Made by a program: the position numbers and the translations under genes | Part shown: one piece after another, positions 52,919-59,863 of the stretch | Layout of the letters: every line of letters begins with the position of its first letter | How positions within the stretch are numbered: the stretch's first letter is position 1 | Notes under the pieces: model-generated | Databases searched by the model: none | What the model was told of the DNA's origin: nothing | What the model saw: only the letters and a program-made list of their open reading frames with translations | NCBI GenBank assembly: GCA_017433825.1 | Contig: JAFRGL010000016.1 | Location: 1 to 64,000, forward strand | Length of the DNA: 64,000 nt | Direction of reading: 5' to 3' | DNA from: Eubacterium sp. | Lineage (GTDB): Bacteria > Bacillota > Clostridia > Lachnospirales > Lachnospiraceae

Positions 52919-53467
52919 TTAATAGTTTCCTTCCATCGCCACATCATCGCTGATTTCGCCGTTCAGCCACATCTCGCAGAGCATAATCCATTTGCATGCC
53001 CAGGAGAGCGCGGAAGCGGCGGATGTGGACCTGCTCTGGCCGGTTTTGAAGTACTTCGGGTCAGCGGAGCAGATAAAATACTCCTCATTACGGCCGAAAT
53101 TGCTGCGGTAAATATGCGGCAGGCCCAGGCCGAAGCCCCTCTTTACGCAGTTTTCGTAGCTGCCGTAGGTCTCTTCCAGAAGAGGCATCATTTTCTGCGC
53201 AATATCCTTCAGGCGGGGGGAAACGGGCAGAATCTGGATAGACCCGCCGTATTCGTCCTGGCCCGCATGGGGATGGTTGTTTTTATAAATAAGCATCAGA
53301 TCCCAGACCATGCCGCCTTCGCCCATGGGCTGAACTTTTCCGCGCCAGTACAGTCTGCCGGAGCCGTCCTGCAGCTGATTGATCTGGAAGGAAGGGAAAT
53401 ACTTGCGCATGGCCAGAACTTCCGCCTTGTACAGCTCGGGATCATTTTCATACCAGTAAGATGCCAT
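52919..53467 (-). CDS. E2 (UBC)-like protein
   Basis: 182 residues. The pattern fits the bacterial E2-like family seen next to E1-type enzymes: a strand-rich core (RLYWRGKVQP, VWDLMLIYKNNHP, GGSIQILPVSP), a His in LPHIY (118), the candidate catalytic Cys133 in YFICSADPKYF, and a helical end SALSWACKWIMLCEMWLNGE, quoted as its key Trp, Cys and Glu residues. E2 proteins carry a ubiquitin-like protein as a thioester from the E1. The call is a pattern match, supported by the E1 and JAMM genes next door. The gene begins 15 bp after the 56-residue protein gene. Confidence 0.6.
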   Translation of the reverse strand: MASYWYENDPELYKAEVLAMRKYFPSFQINQLQDGSGRLYWRGKVQPMGEGGMVWDLMLIYKNNHPHAGQDEYGGSIQILPVSPRLKDIAQKMMPLLEETYGSYENCVKRGFGLGLPHIYRSNFGRNEEYFICSADPKYFKTGQSRSTSAASALSWACKWIMLCEMWLNGEISDDVAMEGNY

Positions 53468-53482
53468 GATTTCTCCTTTGCT

Positions 53483-53653
53483 TTATGCGAGCTTTCCGTC
53501 CGGAACCTGGATGGCGGTCATGCCGGTATCCTGCATCTCTTCTTTGGTGGCCACCTGTCCGCTGGGGGATACCACTACGGGCTCTCCCTGACGAAGGGCT
53601 TCCGCCAGTGCACGTCTTCTTGCCGCTACAACATCATTGTTATTGTTATCCAT
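53483..53653 (-). CDS. 56-residue protein, candidate modifier or chaperone of the cluster
   Basis: 56 residues from the ATG at 53653, which follows GGAGG. A polar MDNNNND start is followed by an alanine/arginine-rich helix (VVAARRRALAEALRQG), a short strand pair (EPVVVSPSGQV) and the end MTAIQVPDGKLA. It is too short for a full ubiquitin fold. The Gly three residues before the end is of interest, because a JAMM enzyme could cut there to leave a C-terminal glycine for E1 activation. This is a conjecture. No family is recognised. Confidence 0.7.
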   Translation of the reverse strand: MDNNNNDVVAARRRALAEALRQGEPVVVSPSGQVATKEEMQDTGMTAIQVPDGKLA

Positions 53654-53678
53654 GATATTCCTCCTTGTTTGGTATAAG

Positions 53679-54734
53679 TTAAGCCGCGAACTCGCGGATA
53701 ATCTCTCCGTTTTCCGCAATCCTTGTTACGCATTCGCGCATGTAGGCTTCGGTCTGGTCTTCGCCCTGTTCCAGCATCATGCGGGCGATATTGTTGTTGT
53801 ACAGTTCGCCGCCTTCCTGCATCAGGGTCTCCAGGTCCACGCCGCGGTTATTCTGCATAACCATGGTGTATTCCATATAGTCGTTCATATTCTGCAGCGC
53901 AGCGCTGTCGGACTCTATGAAGCCGGAAGTTTCCTTCATATACGACAGGTAATCTTTCAGCTTCGCAACCGTCTCGATAAAAGCCATAATCGCGTATACG
54001 AAGAAGCTTATGCCGCAACGTATGGCGCCTATTATTATATCCAGCAATATACTGCCGGTCATGGCGAAGAAACTGGGTACATCGCCGAAGAACCTTTTGA
54101 AGAAATTCAGAGCGCTTCCGCCGATGGCGCCGAAAATAATACCGAAGAAGATACCGGCACCGACGCTGTCGCTTTCCGCACCGATGGCGCATCCTAAAAA
54201 TACACCGATAGCGATACCGATCAGGAAGAAAATGAACCTGAACCGGATAGTCTTATAGTTTTTCTGCAGGGTGACTACGTTATCCTGCACCAGTTCCTGC
54301 GTACAGTCGTAACAGAGGAACTTGCCCTCGTATTCGCCGGCAGATACGCCGTAGGAGTCACAGCAGTCCCGGCAAAGGGGCTTTCCGCAGCGGGCGCAAA
54401 CGCCGTAGGCGGGCTCTGACTGATGATAATAGCAGGACTTTCCCTGAATCCTCTGTCTTCCCGGGCTGGAGAAGGTGGGAATATCATCTCCCCGCGGTGC
54501 AGAGAAAGTGGGAATGTCATCGTTTTTCGGCGCGGAAAATGTGGGAATACTATCATTTTTCGGTGCCGTGAATGTCGGAATGTCAGCCGAAGCGTTCGTC
54601 TGCCGTGTATTCTGTCTTGGCTGCATCCTGGGCGTCTGGTTCTGGGGTTTCGGAACAGAAGCCGTAGGCGTTCCGCAGTAACGGCAGAATTTGCTTCCGT
54701 CGTCTATCTGCCTGCCGCATGATGTACAAAACAT
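53679..54734 (-). CDS. zinc-ribbon, B-box-like and membrane protein of the cluster
   Basis: 351 residues. N-terminal zinc ribbon (CTSC, CRYC), then four copies of a ~10 residue repeat DDIPTFSAPK (residues ~50-92), then an eight-ligand cross-brace zinc finger resembling a B-box: Cys101-x2-His104, CARC (113, 116), CRDC (121, 124) and CYDC (141, 144). Residues ~165-260 hold two to three membrane segments (FIFFLIGIAIGVFLGCAIG, GIFFGIIFGAIGGSAL, ILLDIIIGAIRCGISFFVYAIM). The last ~90 residues are cytoplasmic and helical. B-box and RING folds serve as E3 adaptors in eukaryotes, so this could be the membrane anchor or E3-like part. GAGGAGG precedes the start. Confidence 0.8.
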   Translation of the reverse strand: MFCTSCGRQIDDGSKFCRYCGTPTASVPKPQNQTPRMQPRQNTRQTNASADIPTFTAPKNDSIPTFSAPKNDDIPTFSAPRGDDIPTFSSPGRQRIQGKSCYYHQSEPAYGVCARCGKPLCRDCCDSYGVSAGEYEGKFLCYDCTQELVQDNVVTLQKNYKTIRFRFIFFLIGIAIGVFLGCAIGAESDSVGAGIFFGIIFGAIGGSALNFFKRFFGDVPSFFAMTGSILLDIIIGAIRCGISFFVYAIMAFIETVAKLKDYLSYMKETSGFIESDSAALQNMNDYMEYTMVMQNNRGVDLETLMQEGGELYNNNIARMMLEQGEDQTEAYMRECVTRIAENGEIIREFAA

Positions 54735-54751
54735 TGTTGTTCCTCCTCTAG

Positions 54752-55021
54752 CTAAAAACGTTTTGAAGTATATTCATCCATCAGCTGGGCCAGCCGCTCC
54801 AGCTTCGGAAGTGCTTCCCGTAAAGAATCCACCGGTGATTCGATCATGTCTGCTACCCTGCCCATGGCGTCGCCGAATTCGGCGGCCTTCTGGTCATCCC
54901 AGCCGGACGCAGACCGCACGCCCTGCCGGATACCGGCGCTCATGTCCGTCAGATCGGCAATGGTTCTTGCGATATCATTTTTAATCTCCCGCACGGTGGC
55001 GGAATTGCCGCGTATTGCCAT
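54752..55021 (-). CDS. WXG100-like protein with WxD motif (second)
   Basis: 89 residues, two helices around a turn. The turn reads SGWDDQKAAEF (Trp41, Asp43), in the position of the WXG100 W-x-G. The C-terminus EYTSKRF has no clear YxxxD/E export signal. WXG100 proteins form four-helix dimers and are type VII substrates. It lies 18 bp upstream of the zinc/membrane protein gene. Confidence 0.78.
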   Translation of the reverse strand: MAIRGNSATVREIKNDIARTIADLTDMSAGIRQGVRSASGWDDQKAAEFGDAMGRVADMIESPVDSLREALPKLERLAQLMDEYTSKRF

Positions 55022-55033
55022 CTTTCCTCACCT

Positions 55034-55309
55034 CTAGAATATTTCTTCTGTCTGATCCAGAATACGGATCATTTCGTTAATCGTCCGTTCCGAATCCTGA
55101 ATACCAGGAATCGGTTTCTTTAAGGCATCCACGCATTCCTGCACGATTCTGCCCAGTTTGGCATAATTCTCGTCGCTCCAGCCGCTTCCGGCATTGGAGT
55201 AACTGCTCTGCAGATTTGCTGCAACCGTTTCCAGTACGGAAATCGAGCTTTCACATACTTTGATTCCCGCTTCCAGACCGGCGCGTTCAACGGAAATACC
55301 GTCTGCCAT
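55034..55309 (-). CDS. WXG100-like protein with WxD motif (third)
   Basis: 91 residues. SGWSDENYAKLGRIVQECVDALK (Trp44, Asp46, Tyr49; shown only to 20 key residues around the motif) sits at the helix turn. The N-terminal domain of the peptidase at 45049 aligns with it over its full length, which links the free protein to the fusion. An IRILDQTEEIF tail lacks YxxxD/E. It is one gene before the 54752 protein, with a 12 bp gap. Confidence 0.78.
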   Translation of the reverse strand: MADGISVERAGLEAGIKVCESSISVLETVAANLQSSYSNAGSGWSDENYAKLGRIVQECVDALKKPIPGIQDSERTINEMIRILDQTEEIF

Positions 55310-55334
55310 ACTGTCCTGTCTCCTTTTCGTTCAA

Positions 55335-56078
55335 TCAGCGGAAAACCGCTTCCATTTCATCCACCAGGTCAATGCACTCGTCGATAACCAGATGCTTCCT
55401 TGCGGCTTCGTCCTCCGCTTCGCTTTCGAACTGCACCACCGCATTGACGTAGGTATTAAAATCATCATTTACATTCCACTGGGCGGTTTTTAAGCGCTGC
55501 AGCTTGTCCTGGTAACGGTACAGCCGTCTTTTCGCTTCCGCGAGACGGTTTTCACATTCATTTTTCTCCATTTCCAGGTCATTTATCTCGGACCTCAGGC
55601 GGGTGCACTCCGCTTCTGCCTCGTAAATGGCATTTTCCGTATCGGTAATCTCGCTTCTGACCTGCGACATGGCGTTGCGCACGTCAGACAGCGCGCTGTC
55701 AATACCGCTTATATCATCGTCCTCATCCGCCCGGGAACGCATATTCATCAGCTCGGATTCCCGGTTGTTCAGTTCCTGCAGGGTATAGTTCAGGTGGTTC
55801 AGCCGGTCATACATGGAAGGCAGCGCCGTCTCCAGCTTGTGCAGCCGGAACTGACAGTCGTCAATCCTTTTCTCCAGTCTCGCGATCTGCGCCTCCAGTT
55901 CCTTAACCAGTTCTTCCAGCTCCGCCACCATATCCTCGGTACGGGCTACCTCATACCGGCAGTCCGAAAGGCAGGCATCCCTGCGGGAGGCTGCCGTATA
56001 TCCCACACCGGCCATATCCGCCCGGAAAACGCCCAGGGCAGTCCGCACTATGACCAATCCTTCCCGCGCAACATCCAT
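55335..56078 (-). CDS. coiled-coil protein of the cluster
   Basis: 247 residues, almost wholly charged heptad-like helix (ELEELVKELEAQIARLEKRID, TDTENAIYEAEAECTRLRSEI; quoted in short pieces), with a non-coiled N-terminus and a C-terminal QWNVNDDFNTYVNAVVQF segment. No signal peptide, membrane segment or known family. It lies 4 bp after the first WXG100-like gene. Its likely role is structural, perhaps like the helical proteins that partner WXG100 proteins. Confidence 0.8.
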   Translation of the reverse strand: MDVAREGLVIVRTALGVFRADMAGVGYTAASRRDACLSDCRYEVARTEDMVAELEELVKELEAQIARLEKRIDDCQFRLHKLETALPSMYDRLNHLNYTLQELNNRESELMNMRSRADEDDDISGIDSALSDVRNAMSQVRSEITDTENAIYEAEAECTRLRSEINDLEMEKNECENRLAEAKRRLYRYQDKLQRLKTAQWNVNDDFNTYVNAVVQFESEAEDEAARKHLVIDECIDLVDEMEAVFR

Positions 56079-56082
56079 CTCT

Positions 56083-56316
56083 TCAGTACTCCTCTTCCGC
56101 TATGGCAAAAAAAGCGTTGATAGAATCACACAGGCGATCACCCGAAACCAGAACGTCCCTGGAATGCAGCGCGATGGCGGAAATCCCGGATGCCAGTGAA
56201 GCGTACTGGGCGTCCCTCCACAGAAAAGAGGCTGACTGTACGCCGCCGGAAAGCTTCTGTACACAGCCCTGGAAAGAATCGATATCCGATTTGATATTCG
56301 CCGAATGAGAATTCAT
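56083..56316 (-). CDS. WXG100-like protein with WxD motif (first)
   Basis: 77 residues, first gene of the cluster. Two helices flank FLWRDAQYASLASG (Trp33, Asp35, Tyr38). The end is AFFAIAEEEY. Relation to WXG100 is by helix-turn pattern only; the overall sequence is shorter than the usual ~100 residues. Confidence 0.65.
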   Translation of the reverse strand: MNSHSANIKSDIDSFQGCVQKLSGGVQSASFLWRDAQYASLASGISAIALHSRDVLVSGDRLCDSINAFFAIAEEEY

Positions 56317-56361
56317 CTGCCAGCCTCTGATGGATAAATATATATAATAATCTAATGTAAT

Positions 56362-56391
56362 ATTTTACTCCAGAAATCGGTTGATTGTCAA
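56362..56391 (-). promoter_or_regulatory. promoter of the WxD/E1-E2-JAMM cluster
   Basis: On the minus strand TTGACA and TAAAAT are spaced by 18 bases, ~45 bases before the first ATG. A 9 bp inverted repeat (CACTGTAAA at 56412-56420 with TTTACAATG at 56423-56431, one wobble) lies just upstream and might be an operator; it overlaps the end of the lipoprotein gene. Confidence 0.7.
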
Positions 56392-56423
56392 TGTTTTCAA
56401 TGCCCCGCAGGCACTGTAAATGT

Positions 56424-58589
56424 TTACAATGTTACCTCTTTCGGATTCGTCAGAATCAGTGAAATTGAATCAACGGTGCAGTGATATTTCCAGCCGTCCA
56501 GAATCAGATCGGGGGTGGATTTCGTCTTGTCCTTCGGGAAATATTCATAGTATTTCGCGTTATACTCTTCTTCGCTGCAGGATTTCAGGGTGCTTTTTCC
56601 CATGGAATATTCTCCGAAATTTACCTGCAGCTGGTAAACGGTTTCCAGTTTTCCCTTTTTGATTTCCTGCACCAGGATGGAAGATTTCATACTGCCCACC
56701 GGCTGGTTGTTGCAGATGAGGTTGCCTTTCTCCTTATAGGAAAAGGATGAAAACCAGCCCACATCCCCCAGCTTGACCACCTTGCCTTCATACCAGCAGA
56801 ACAGTTCCACCTGCGCGAATCTGTCCGTACCGTTAAAGCCTATAGCCAGCTCCGGAATATTGTCATCGTCAATGTAGCACAGCGCAAAGGTCGGCGCGTT
56901 TTCTTCCCAGGTGTAATCCAGATACAGGAAATCATAATATCCCTGCTGCCAGGAAGTGTCTTCCGCCGGATTGTCTGACGGTGTAGTGCTGGAGGGTGCC
57001 GGCGTAACCGGGGTCGTGGTGGTGGATGGGTTTGTGGTGGCCGGTGTGCTGGAAGGTGCGGTATTGGATGCAACGGGCTGGGCGTTGGATGAGCCGCCCT
57101 GGCTGTAATCGTAGAAGCCGTAAAGATAACCGTTAAAACGGACGAACCAGGTGCCGTTTTCCGAATCCTCGAGATATTCCAGTTTGTCGCCCGGTGCCAG
57201 CGCTGTTACTTCCTCCGCATTGGAGGGCCGTGGCCAGCCGTAGATACAGGTGTAGTTTACCACATAGAAGGTACTATAGGCGGACGGCACTTCCGCGCCG
57301 GAATTCGGTGTCATGTAGGATGCCAGGGCATAACCGGTCTTTCCGCCGTACTGTACATGATAGAAGCCCCTCGAACCGAAATCCAGCACCGTCACGGTGG
57401 AACCGGACGGAATCTTCATGATTTCACCGGAATCCAGCGAGGTGCCGGGCCGCATGGTAATGGTATCCGTAGTCGTATAAGTGCCTTTATTGGACTGGCT
57501 GCTGCTGTTACCGGAAGAATTGCTGCCGGAGGAACTGCTGTTTCCGGAGGAACCGCTGCTGCCCGCATTTACTTCCAGTTTTTCAAATTTCCAGGGCATC
57601 GGGGCATCCGGGTCGCTGACAGAGAAGGTGGCGGTAAAGAGAATCTGCCGCTTTGCACCGCCCAGTTCGGAAATCATGCCGTCCACGATGAGCGTGTCTT
57701 TTTCGATTTTCCACCCGGTGATATCCCTGAAATTGAAATATCCTGCGTCGCCCACAATGGCCACCGTGGAAATATCGATACCGTCTCCCTGCCAGCAGGA
57801 ACGCAGATAGTCAATGATTTCATCACAATAGGCGTTATCCTTAAATCCGGTCAGTTCAAAAAGAACTGATCGTGCATCTTCTTCCGACAAGGTGTTGAAT
57901 ACTTCGCCGTAATTACCCGCAGTAAAGGAGCTGATACGGCTGTCATTCAGCTTGTTGAAACCAATGTACAGATACATATTCCGGCTCCAGACCTTTGATG
58001 GAATCTCGTCTTTATTGAACACGGTTTTCGTTATCTGCGGGTTCACGTAGCCGTTATTCGCATCTTCAAACATGGTCTGCAGCCAGAATCTGATCAGTGT
58101 CTGATGGTCGTCGGTAAGGATAAAACCGGACATATCCACCGCTTCCGTCATGGCGATATCCCCGTATTCCAGCGTCTCACCCGCTTTCACTTCGTAGCCT
58201 AAAGTAACCGGGTCGTAACCCAGCTTCTCGAAGGTAATTTCATAATGCCCTTTGGCTTCAAAAGAAAAGCTGCCGTCAGAGGCTACCGTCACCTTGTCCG
58301 TCGGCGCTTCGTCCGCTACCAGGGTATAGGTGACATTGACGAGGGTTTTCCCGGTTTTCGAATCCACGACCCTGCCGGTTACGGTTCCCCACAGTTCGGT
58401 CTTTTTGGATTCTTCCACTGTGTTTTCCAGGCTGCTTTCAGAAGGCGCGGCGGCCGTTTCCTGGCGATTGCCGTCCGGGGTGTTACGTTCTTCACCTGCG
58501 GAACGTCTGCCGCAGGAAGAAAGAAGAACAGCAGCCAGGAGTACGGCTGCTATTGAAACGATTGATTTCTGTAGTTTTGAATGATGCAT
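56424..58589 (-). CDS. large lipoprotein with carboxypeptidase-regulatory-like and SH3-like domains
   Basis: 721 residues from the ATG at 58589, with AGGAAAACC ahead. Signal with LSSC lipobox; CarboxypepD_reg-like/PEGA domain at ~60-140 (GTVTGRVVDSKTGKTLVNVTY, DGSFSFEAKGHYEITFEKLGY, key residues only); a central alpha/beta region with no known family; a Ser/Gly linker; one or two bacterial SH3-like domains (ITMRPGTSLDSGEIMKIPSG, TGYALASYM); a Pro/Thr/Ser linker; and a C-terminal domain with DIDDDNIPELAIG-like calcium-loop sequence (YIDDDNIPELAIGFNG). It is exported and cell-surface-bound. It is upstream of the WxD cluster but has its own promoter, so a functional link is not proven. Confidence 0.8.
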   Translation of the reverse strand: MHHSKLQKSIVSIAAVLLAAVLLSSCGRRSAGEERNTPDGNRQETAAAPSESSLENTVEESKKTELWGTVTGRVVDSKTGKTLVNVTYTLVADEAPTDKVTVASDGSFSFEAKGHYEITFEKLGYDPVTLGYEVKAGETLEYGDIAMTEAVDMSGFILTDDHQTLIRFWLQTMFEDANNGYVNPQITKTVFNKDEIPSKVWSRNMYLYIGFNKLNDSRISSFTAGNYGEVFNTLSEEDARSVLFELTGFKDNAYCDEIIDYLRSCWQGDGIDISTVAIVGDAGYFNFRDITGWKIEKDTLIVDGMISELGGAKRQILFTATFSVSDPDAPMPWKFEKLEVNAGSSGSSGNSSSSGSNSSGNSSSQSNKGTYTTTDTITMRPGTSLDSGEIMKIPSGSTVTVLDFGSRGFYHVQYGGKTGYALASYMTPNSGAEVPSAYSTFYVVNYTCIYGWPRPSNAEEVTALAPGDKLEYLEDSENGTWFVRFNGYLYGFYDYSQGGSSNAQPVASNTAPSSTPATTNPSTTTTPVTPAPSSTTPSDNPAEDTSWQQGYYDFLYLDYTWEENAPTFALCYIDDDNIPELAIGFNGTDRFAQVELFCWYEGKVVKLGDVGWFSSFSYKEKGNLICNNQPVGSMKSSILVQEIKKGKLETVYQLQVNFGEYSMGKSTLKSCSEEEYNAKYYEYFPKDKTKSTPDLILDGWKYHCTVDSISLILTNPKEVTL

Positions 58590-58644
58590 GGCGGTTTTCC
58601 TTTGGGTCACATTATATAGTGTAGCGTTTATACTCTTACTACTG

Positions 58645-58673
58645 ATCTTAGTGTGAGACGGGGGAACTGTCAA
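58645..58673 (-). promoter_or_regulatory. promoter of the SH3 lipoprotein gene
   Basis: On the minus strand TTGACA and TAAGAT are spaced by 17 bases, ~50 bases before the ATG. Confidence 0.75.
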
Positions 58674-58704
58674 GGCAGAAATGAAATAACCTTTTAGTAT
58701 AATA

Positions 58705-59643
58705 CTACCTCGTTTTATTCTTTCTTACATATACACCGATTAAAACAGCCACAGCAATAATTACAACAGTGAAAACAACAGCTTTGACGTTAAGTCCGGC
58801 GTTTCCGTCAGTCCCGGATGTATCTTTCTGAGTGTTTTCATCTTCGTGTCCCGGTACACTATCTGCTGATTTGTCCTCTGACTTAGGATTTGCTTCTCCG
58901 GAATCAGCCTGCGAAGAACCCGTCGTATTCTTTGAACTTTCTTCTGTACCGTCCTCTTCCGTTAAATCAATTTCGACAGTCTCCATGGCGGTACCGGTTT
59001 CCTCATTCGTTACCTGCATGCTGCCGTCGTCAGTATGCACGACAACCTGGTTGCTGTTGCCGTCTTCAAAAGAAACCGTGACGCCGTCCGTGACTTCTAT
59101 CACCGCACCGGATTCGCTCACAATGGTCAGATTTCCCTCATCATCCGAATTCCGGTAATAGTCCTGCGTATCATCCAGGACTCTTTCATTTCCGTTCGAA
59201 TCCACCAGAAGAAGATTTCCCTCGTCGTCTGTGGTAATCAGATTGCCGTAATCGTCATAAATGCCCAAAGGCTGCGCCGGTGTATCCGGCTGCTGCGTAT
59301 CACCGCTGTCGTTTTCCGTATATCCGCAGGTGTAAATAACCGACTGTCCCGGGCCAAATGCGCCTGTTTCCACACTCATGATGGTATCCGGCAAATAAAC
59401 GACGGTAACCGTCGTGTTATTCGCAAATGCCCCGGCAGCAATGACATTGACCGGATTTCCGCCAATCATCGCCGGCACCGTAACCGCTGTTTCATTGCCC
59501 AGATAGGCGGTAATCGTCACGGAATTATCCTCGACCGTATACCGGAAATACTCGTGAATGTAGTCGGCGTAGGCGGAAGCGTGCATGGTCATTATCAGAA
59601 TAATGGCAATTAAAAAAGCAAACAAATGCTTAAGGTGTTTCAT
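58705..59643 (-). CDS. BspA-type leucine-rich-repeat surface protein with C-terminal membrane anchor
   Basis: 312 residues. A signal peptide ending at ASAYA is followed by a short LRR_5/BspA-like unit (VTITAYLGNETAVTVPAMIG, VIAAGAFANNTTVTVVYLPDT, VETGAFGPG), a Asp/Gly/Asn-rich region with repeated D-x-G-N-L turns, a low-complexity Ser/Glu/Asp spacer and a final membrane helix (AVVFTVVIIAVAVLIGVYV) with a basic tail (RKNKTR). It is predicted to be held on the outer face of the membrane; no LPXTG is present. The function is unknown; relatives are adhesion-like. Confidence 0.8.
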   Translation of the reverse strand: MKHLKHLFAFLIAIILIMTMHASAYADYIHEYFRYTVEDNSVTITAYLGNETAVTVPAMIGGNPVNVIAAGAFANNTTVTVVYLPDTIMSVETGAFGPGQSVIYTCGYTENDSGDTQQPDTPAQPLGIYDDYGNLITTDDEGNLLLVDSNGNERVLDDTQDYYRNSDDEGNLTIVSESGAVIEVTDGVTVSFEDGNSNQVVVHTDDGSMQVTNEETGTAMETVEIDLTEEDGTEESSKNTTGSSQADSGEANPKSEDKSADSVPGHEDENTQKDTSGTDGNAGLNVKAVVFTVVIIAVAVLIGVYVRKNKTR

Positions 59644-59715
59644 TTAAGAATCCTCGGAAATAGTCTGTGTCTATTGGTTTGCATATCAAATATGCTTTTT
59701 AAGTTCTTTTGGAAA

Positions 59716-59739
59716 GGCAGGCAGCGCACGCTGCCTGCC
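59716..59739 (-). terminator. hairpin after the 32-residue peptide gene
   Basis: GGCAGGCAGCG and CGCTGCCTGCC form a near-perfect stem (59716-59739), but the T-tract on the minus strand is weak (CTTTCC). Confidence 0.5.
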
Positions 59740-59748
59740 CTATCATTT

Positions 59749-59847
59749 TTAATCTTCAAACTCATCGTCTGGTCCGGACTCAGTAATTATATCTTCGTTA
59801 TTAAAACTTATCACTTTAATAATTAACTGCTGGTATAACTCCTTCAT
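59749..59847 (-). CDS. 32-residue peptide with EDIIT-x-SG motif
   Basis: The frame starts at an ATG after a strong TAAGGAGG site and encodes 32 residues. The N-terminal half is helical and hydrophobic (ELYQQLIIKVISF), then comes EDIITESG and an acidic end PDDEFED. Short peptides with a (F/L)xxEDIITxSG pattern are, to my knowledge, frequent in gut Clostridia, without a known role. It lies 16 bp downstream of the giant surface protein gene and before the BspA-like gene. Good ribosome site, a hairpin after the stop and this motif support it being real. Confidence 0.6.
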   Translation of the reverse strand: MKELYQQLIIKVISFNNEDIITESGPDDEFED

Positions 59848-59863
59848 TTATTCATCCTCCTTA

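Noticed and set aside
54459-54587. CRISPR-like short repeats
   Set aside because: The repeats are in-frame codons of the IPTFSAP protein repeat with no unique spacers. No CRISPR array or cas gene was seen in the window.
43600-56316. Canonical T7SSb (ess/yuk) locus
   Set aside because: EssA, EssB, EsaA and EsaB/YukD are absent, the ATPase has no membrane or FHA part, and the WXG100-like proteins have W-x-D; it is at most a distant relative.
43600-56316. CBASS or Bil defence island
   Set aside because: E1, E2 and JAMM fit, but there is no CD-NTase, no cyclic-nucleotide effector and no clear ubiquitin-like protein, while secretion-type genes dominate.
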